Part shown: in pieces, positions 5,540 through 5,818 of the stretch
Layout of the letters: every line of letters begins with the position of its first letter
Numbering within the stretch: position 1 is the first letter of the stretch
Assembly (NCBI GenBank): GCA_964502465.1
Contig: CAZCWX010000223.1
Coordinates: 1-5,818 of the forward strand
Source of the DNA: CAZCWX01 sp964502465
GTDB taxonomy: Bacteria; Desulfobacterota; Binatia; Bin18
Length of the DNA: 5,818 bases
Reading direction: 5' to 3'
Notes under the pieces: generated by a model
Seen by the model: the letters and a program-made list of their open reading frames with translations, nothing else
The model's database searches: none
Told to the model about the DNA's origin: nothing
Program-made: the position numbers and the translations under genes

Positions 5540-5818
5540 ATGCAGTATTTTTGCGGGGTTGATACCGGCGGTACTTTCACCGACTGTGTTGTCATGGATG
5601 AGCGTGGCCAGATCACCATTGCCAAGAGTCCATCCACACCCACAGACTTTGCCGAGGGGTTTTTTCATGCACTCGCAGTGGCCGCGCCCTGGGTCATGAT
5701 GGTTGCTGCGCCCGGCCTGGGAGGGACAGATCACCAGTTAGCCGTGTTCCTCTTTCGCTTCATGCTGCCGATGTTGGTGCTGCACTGTCTGTTAGCGGTC
5801 TGCAAAGGTACCCTCAAT
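5540..5818 (+). CDS. Hydantoinase/oxoprolinase A-type protein, 5' part, possibly broken
   Basis: The frame starts at ATG 5540, with GGGGAA at about 5529-5533 as ribosome binding site and an in-frame GTG directly before it. It stays open to the window edge (93 codons). Residues 1-48 are a typical N-terminus of the hydantoinase A/5-oxoprolinase family. GVDTGGTFTDCVV at 6-18 is the ASKHA phosphate-binding DTGGTFTD motif, and KSPSTPTDFAEGFFHAL follows. Such enzymes are ATP-dependent cyclic-amide hydrolases or acetone carboxylase-like subunits, usually 650-750 residues. After about residue 49 the frame reads PWVMMVAAPGLGG and then a hydrophobic segment (67-88). I cannot match this to the family, which should lead toward an HGTT.ATNA motif. 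Neither other forward frame restores that motif before the edge. It may be a broken gene, a rearrangement or an assembly junction. Confidence 0.6.
   Translation, partial: MQYFCGVDTGGTFTDCVVMDERGQITIAKSPSTPTDFAEGFFHALAVAAPWVMMVAAPGLGGTDHQLAVFLFRFMLPMLVLHCLLAVCKGTLN

Overview
The window looks like chromosomal DNA from an uncultured, metabolically versatile environmental bacterium. Base composition is roughly balanced to slightly GC-rich. Ribosome binding sites are of the AGGAG/GGGGA type, and the genes are a loose mix of lipid and xenobiotic catabolism enzymes (epoxide-hydrolase-like, short-chain dehydrogenase, crotonase, hydantoinase/oxoprolinase). Short palindromic repeats built on the core CTTCGAC..GCTCAG lie between genes. 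From memory, this combination is common in uncultured Desulfobacterota/Binatota/Tectomicrobia-like and Chloroflexi genomes. The taxonomic placement is inference only.

Layout: (1) 83-1209, plus strand, a two-gene unit: a DUF2283 small protein and an alpha/beta hydrolase of the epoxide hydrolase type. (2) 1210-1619, a non-coding stretch beginning with a nested CCCTCACCC inverted repeat. (3) 1620-2027, minus strand, a secreted DUF4168 protein behind a leader that can fold into nested hairpins. (4) 2215-2640, minus strand, the C-terminal remnant of a metallophosphoesterase. It lost its N-terminal part next to a GCTCAG-type repeat. (5) 2643-3565, plus strand, an SDR oxidoreductase whose probable promoter overlaps a 12-bp palindrome. 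(6) 3602-4895, minus strand, a crotonase-fold enzyme followed by a small four-helix membrane protein (Phage_holin_4_2/YvlD-like). They converge on the SDR gene. (7) 4896-5198, a divergent intergenic region with a dyad-overlapped promoter for the crotonase, a REPIN-like pair of inverted palindromes, and a possible promoter for the next gene. (8) 5199-5456, plus strand, a one-helix membrane protein of unknown function. (9) 5540 to the window end, plus strand, the start of a hydantoinase/oxoprolinase A-type gene whose family resemblance appears to stop after about 48 codons.

No single pathway is assembled here. The crotonase, SDR and epoxide hydrolase could each act in fatty-acid or aromatic/alicyclic catabolism, but they lie in separate transcription units and nothing in the sequence links their substrates. 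I see no CRISPR array, tRNA, rRNA, transposase or clear defence system. The points most worth following are the REPIN-like element with apparent covariation between its two halves, the crotonase lacking both hydratase glutamates, the dyad over its promoter, the truncated phosphoesterase, and the oddly ending hydantoinase gene.
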